Assembly: GCF_963678635.1 (NCBI RefSeq)
Contig: NC_087066.1
Span: 4,927,954-4,991,953, forward strand
From: Symsagittifera roscoffensis
Lineage: Eukaryota; Xenacoelomorpha; Acoela; Convolutidae
Length of the DNA: 64,000 nt
Direction: 5' to 3'
Shown: positions 62,563 to 64,000 of the stretch, in pieces
How the letters are laid out: the number at the start of each line of letters is the position of its first letter
Numbering within the stretch: the stretch's first letter is position 1
The notes under the pieces: model-generated
Databases searched by the model: none
Seen by the model: the letters and a program-made list of their open reading frames with translations, nothing else
Told to the model about the DNA's origin: nothing
Made by a program: the position numbers and the translations under genes

Positions 62563-63657
62563 TTATAAAATGTAATGTAACCAATTGTCTTTTTTGGTGT
62601 ATCTGTCGTATTTATATATTACTTCAGTTGTTATAAATGGTGGTGGTAGTGATTGAGCTGTTATGTTTGGTGGGTTTAAAGGGTAGGGATGTTGAGTAAT
62701 GTTGTTTAGTTTAACTGTGATTTCAAACTTTAATTGTAAACTATTTTGTTGGAGTATTTGTATATTGTGGTCACGAATATCGTCGTGGATGTCTTGTCGA
62801 TATTGTAGTCTATTGAGTGCCCAGTTGTGAAGGCGATTACTTTCTAAGTGTTGTCCAAATAGTGGTGGAGGTGCTGTAAATGTATTCCAATCTAGTCTTA
62901 AAGGAATAGTTGTTGATGATTGTTCTCGATATCTTGCGTCGAGATTATTTGGAAAATTTAAGTTAAAAGGTGTCGGTGAAATTTGGCTAATTGATGGTGT
63001 TGATGGAAGTGATAATGTTTCCGGTAGTGATGAGGATGTTGTATCTGAAGAAATATCTATTGGGTCATTGGTTAAATTTGGTTCACCTTGTGTGAATGAA
63101 TGTGTTGTCCAATATGGTAGTCGTGATGTTTGGTTTGGGGGATTAAAGGGATTTTCACGTACTTGTTCAGATGTTGGTGTTGAACCTAAGTAATCTGAGG
63201 GTAGGCTTGAGGTGCTACGTTGTGAAAGAAGTGTAGGGGTTTCTGGTAAGATACCAGTGGGGTTTTCTGGAGTGCTTTGTGATGGGGATTGAGGTATTTC
63301 AAAATGAACTCGGGGAGTTTGAAAATTTTTGTTTCGTCGAGGATGTATAATTTGTCTATTTATTTCGGTTGTGTTTTGGTTTTGGCTAGGATGTCGTATT
63401 CTACTTAGTTCTGGTGGTAGTGTTGGGTATAAGTTATATGTTGGTTCACTTAAAGGTGCTTGTCGTTGAACGGGTTCTAGTGGTTCAGATAAGCGTGCGT
63501 GTCGTTCTTCAAAAGTATATGGGTTATCTTGAAAGGAAATTCGTGTAGATGTTTGAGGATTTTGGGTAGTTGAAGGTGTTGTTGGGTTATCTTGGGATGA
63601 TGTCGGTGAAGACTGACTTTGGGACTGTTGGTTAGCAATTTTTGATAGTTTTTTGGT
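62563..63657 (-). CDS. ORF A of virus-like block, 364 codons, no ATG
   Basis: Open from just after a TAA (63660-63658) to the TAA at 62565-62563. It contains no in-frame ATG, so it needs a spliced upstream exon or a non-AUG start. A plausible acceptor with a branch-like CTAAC, CTAACCAACAG|TCC, lies near 63628. The first 230 codons are Gln/Ser/Thr/Pro/Asn-rich; the last 130 are more ordinary (RYREQSSTTIPLRLDWNTF, LNRLQYRQDIHDD). It is in the same frame as the glycoprotein, 24 bases upstream of its ATG, separated by one TAA. Composition and G-poverty match ORF D. Function unknown. Confidence 0.6.
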   Translation of the reverse strand, partial: TKKLSKIANQQSQSQSSPTSSQDNPTTPSTTQNPQTSTRISFQDNPYTFEERHARLSEPLEPVQRQAPLSEPTYNLYPTLPPELSRIRHPSQNQNTTEINRQIIHPRRNKNFQTPRVHFEIPQSPSQSTPENPTGILPETPTLLSQRSTSSLPSDYLGSTPTSEQVRENPFNPPNQTSRLPYWTTHSFTQGEPNLTNDPIDISSDTTSSSLPETLSLPSTPSISQISPTPFNLNFPNNLDARYREQSSTTIPLRLDWNTFTAPPPLFGQHLESNRLHNWALNRLQYRQDIHDDIRDHNIQILQQNSLQLKFEITVKLNNITQHPYPLNPPNITAQSLPPPFITTEVIYKYDRYTKKDNWLHYIL

Positions 63658-63700
63658 TTATTCTTTTAGTGAAAAAGTTTATGTTTATTATAGTATTCTT

Positions 63701-63853
63701 CTAAAAAAGAATTAGGAGGATTGTTGCTAGAGCGAATTTGATGATTGCTTTTTTTATACATTTGCATATGGTCAAAATGAGGGATGATAGAAATGTTATA
63801 AAAATTACAAATAGTAAAAAAATATCAGTTCTACTGAAAATGGTTCGTATCAT
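63701..63853 (-). CDS. Small membrane protein ORF, 50 residues
   Basis: ATG at 63853, TAG at 63703-63701. A short polar N terminus is followed by a hydrophobic run (about 12-30), a basic Cys/Lys hinge (CKCIKK) and a second hydrophobic run (about 38-50). Two small TM segments are likely, as in viral small membrane proteins, but a frame this short in AT-rich DNA could be chance. It is the first frame of the block visible in the window. Confidence 0.4.
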   Translation of the reverse strand: MIRTIFSRTDIFLLFVIFITFLSSLILTICKCIKKAIIKFALATILLILF

Positions 63854-64000
63854 TTAGACAAGTTTTATGAATCGTACCTGTGGATATAATCGAGGGCTTT
63901 TGAAAGTTGGAGGAATAGTTCAAATATGGATTAGAAAATTTAAAAAATATTGCAAAAAATGATTAAGATTATTACAAAAGATTCAAAGATATCAAAAAGA

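Larger units (their letters stand above)
57120..63999 (-). mobile_element. Virus-like or env-bearing retroelement block, 5' part beyond the window
   Basis: A run of minus-strand frames with tight spacing and one stop-start overlap: 63853-63701, 63657-62563, 62538-61504 plus 61464-59935, 59938-58130. The coding strand is A/C-rich and strikingly poor in G from about 57.1 kb to the window end, unlike the surrounding DNA. One product resembles chuvirus-type glycoproteins, which are known both from negative-strand RNA viruses and as captured env genes of BEL/Pao and Gypsy elements. No polymerase or gag is inside the window, so endogenous virus and retroelement 3' half cannot be told apart. Confidence 0.7.

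Overview
The window is animal-type nuclear DNA. It has GT-AG introns several kb long, multi-exon genes, tRNA-derived SINE-like units, MITEs with target-site duplications, a CR1-like LINE that carries a 2A motif, and LTR-class retroelement genes. I cannot name the species. The 2A-bearing CR1-type LINE and the style of the Gypsy gag suggest an aquatic invertebrate, but this is inference. No bacterial operons, rRNA genes or CRISPR arrays were seen.

Layout. 1-18.4 kb: a very large Ty3/Gypsy-like element on the + strand. It has a G-rich minisatellite in the leader, a single 2893-codon gag-pol frame, and a second frame of 1981 codons that I do not recognise. This whole block, and not the DNA after it, is densely marked with the hexamer CTNGAG. 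19.1-23.83 kb: a full-length-looking LINE on the - strand with an SGNH-hydrolase-like ORF1 and an endonuclease/RT ORF2 with an N-terminal 2A. 23.83-26.08 kb: an unrecognised + strand reading frame with no ATG near its start, abutting the LINE 5' end. 26.73-28.72 kb: a 1-kb tandem duplication, each copy with an 82-residue membrane-like ORF.

30.1-47.2 kb: a - strand gene of 11 coding exons for a coiled-coil protein of about 535 residues. I rebuilt it from splice sites, and its exon phases and total length agree. Its last three exons lie in a near-identical 3.85-kb tandem duplication whose edge falls 6 bases from the stop codon. 47.4-55.8 kb: a divergent + strand two-exon gene for a four-TM protein of SYS1/TMEM244 type. 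Its 7.9-kb intron is packed with MITEs, SINE-like units and a dead LINE fragment.

57.1-64 kb: a - strand virus-like or retroelement-like block, running off the window, whose coding strand is strikingly poor in G. In transcription order it holds a 50-residue membrane ORF, a Pro/Ser/Thr/Gln-rich frame without ATG, a glycoprotein resembling the chuvirus-type envelope family and broken by one in-frame TAA, and a 602-residue frame that starts inside the stop of the glycoprotein (ATGA overlap). This block and the second ORF of the Gypsy element are the best candidates for something undescribed.
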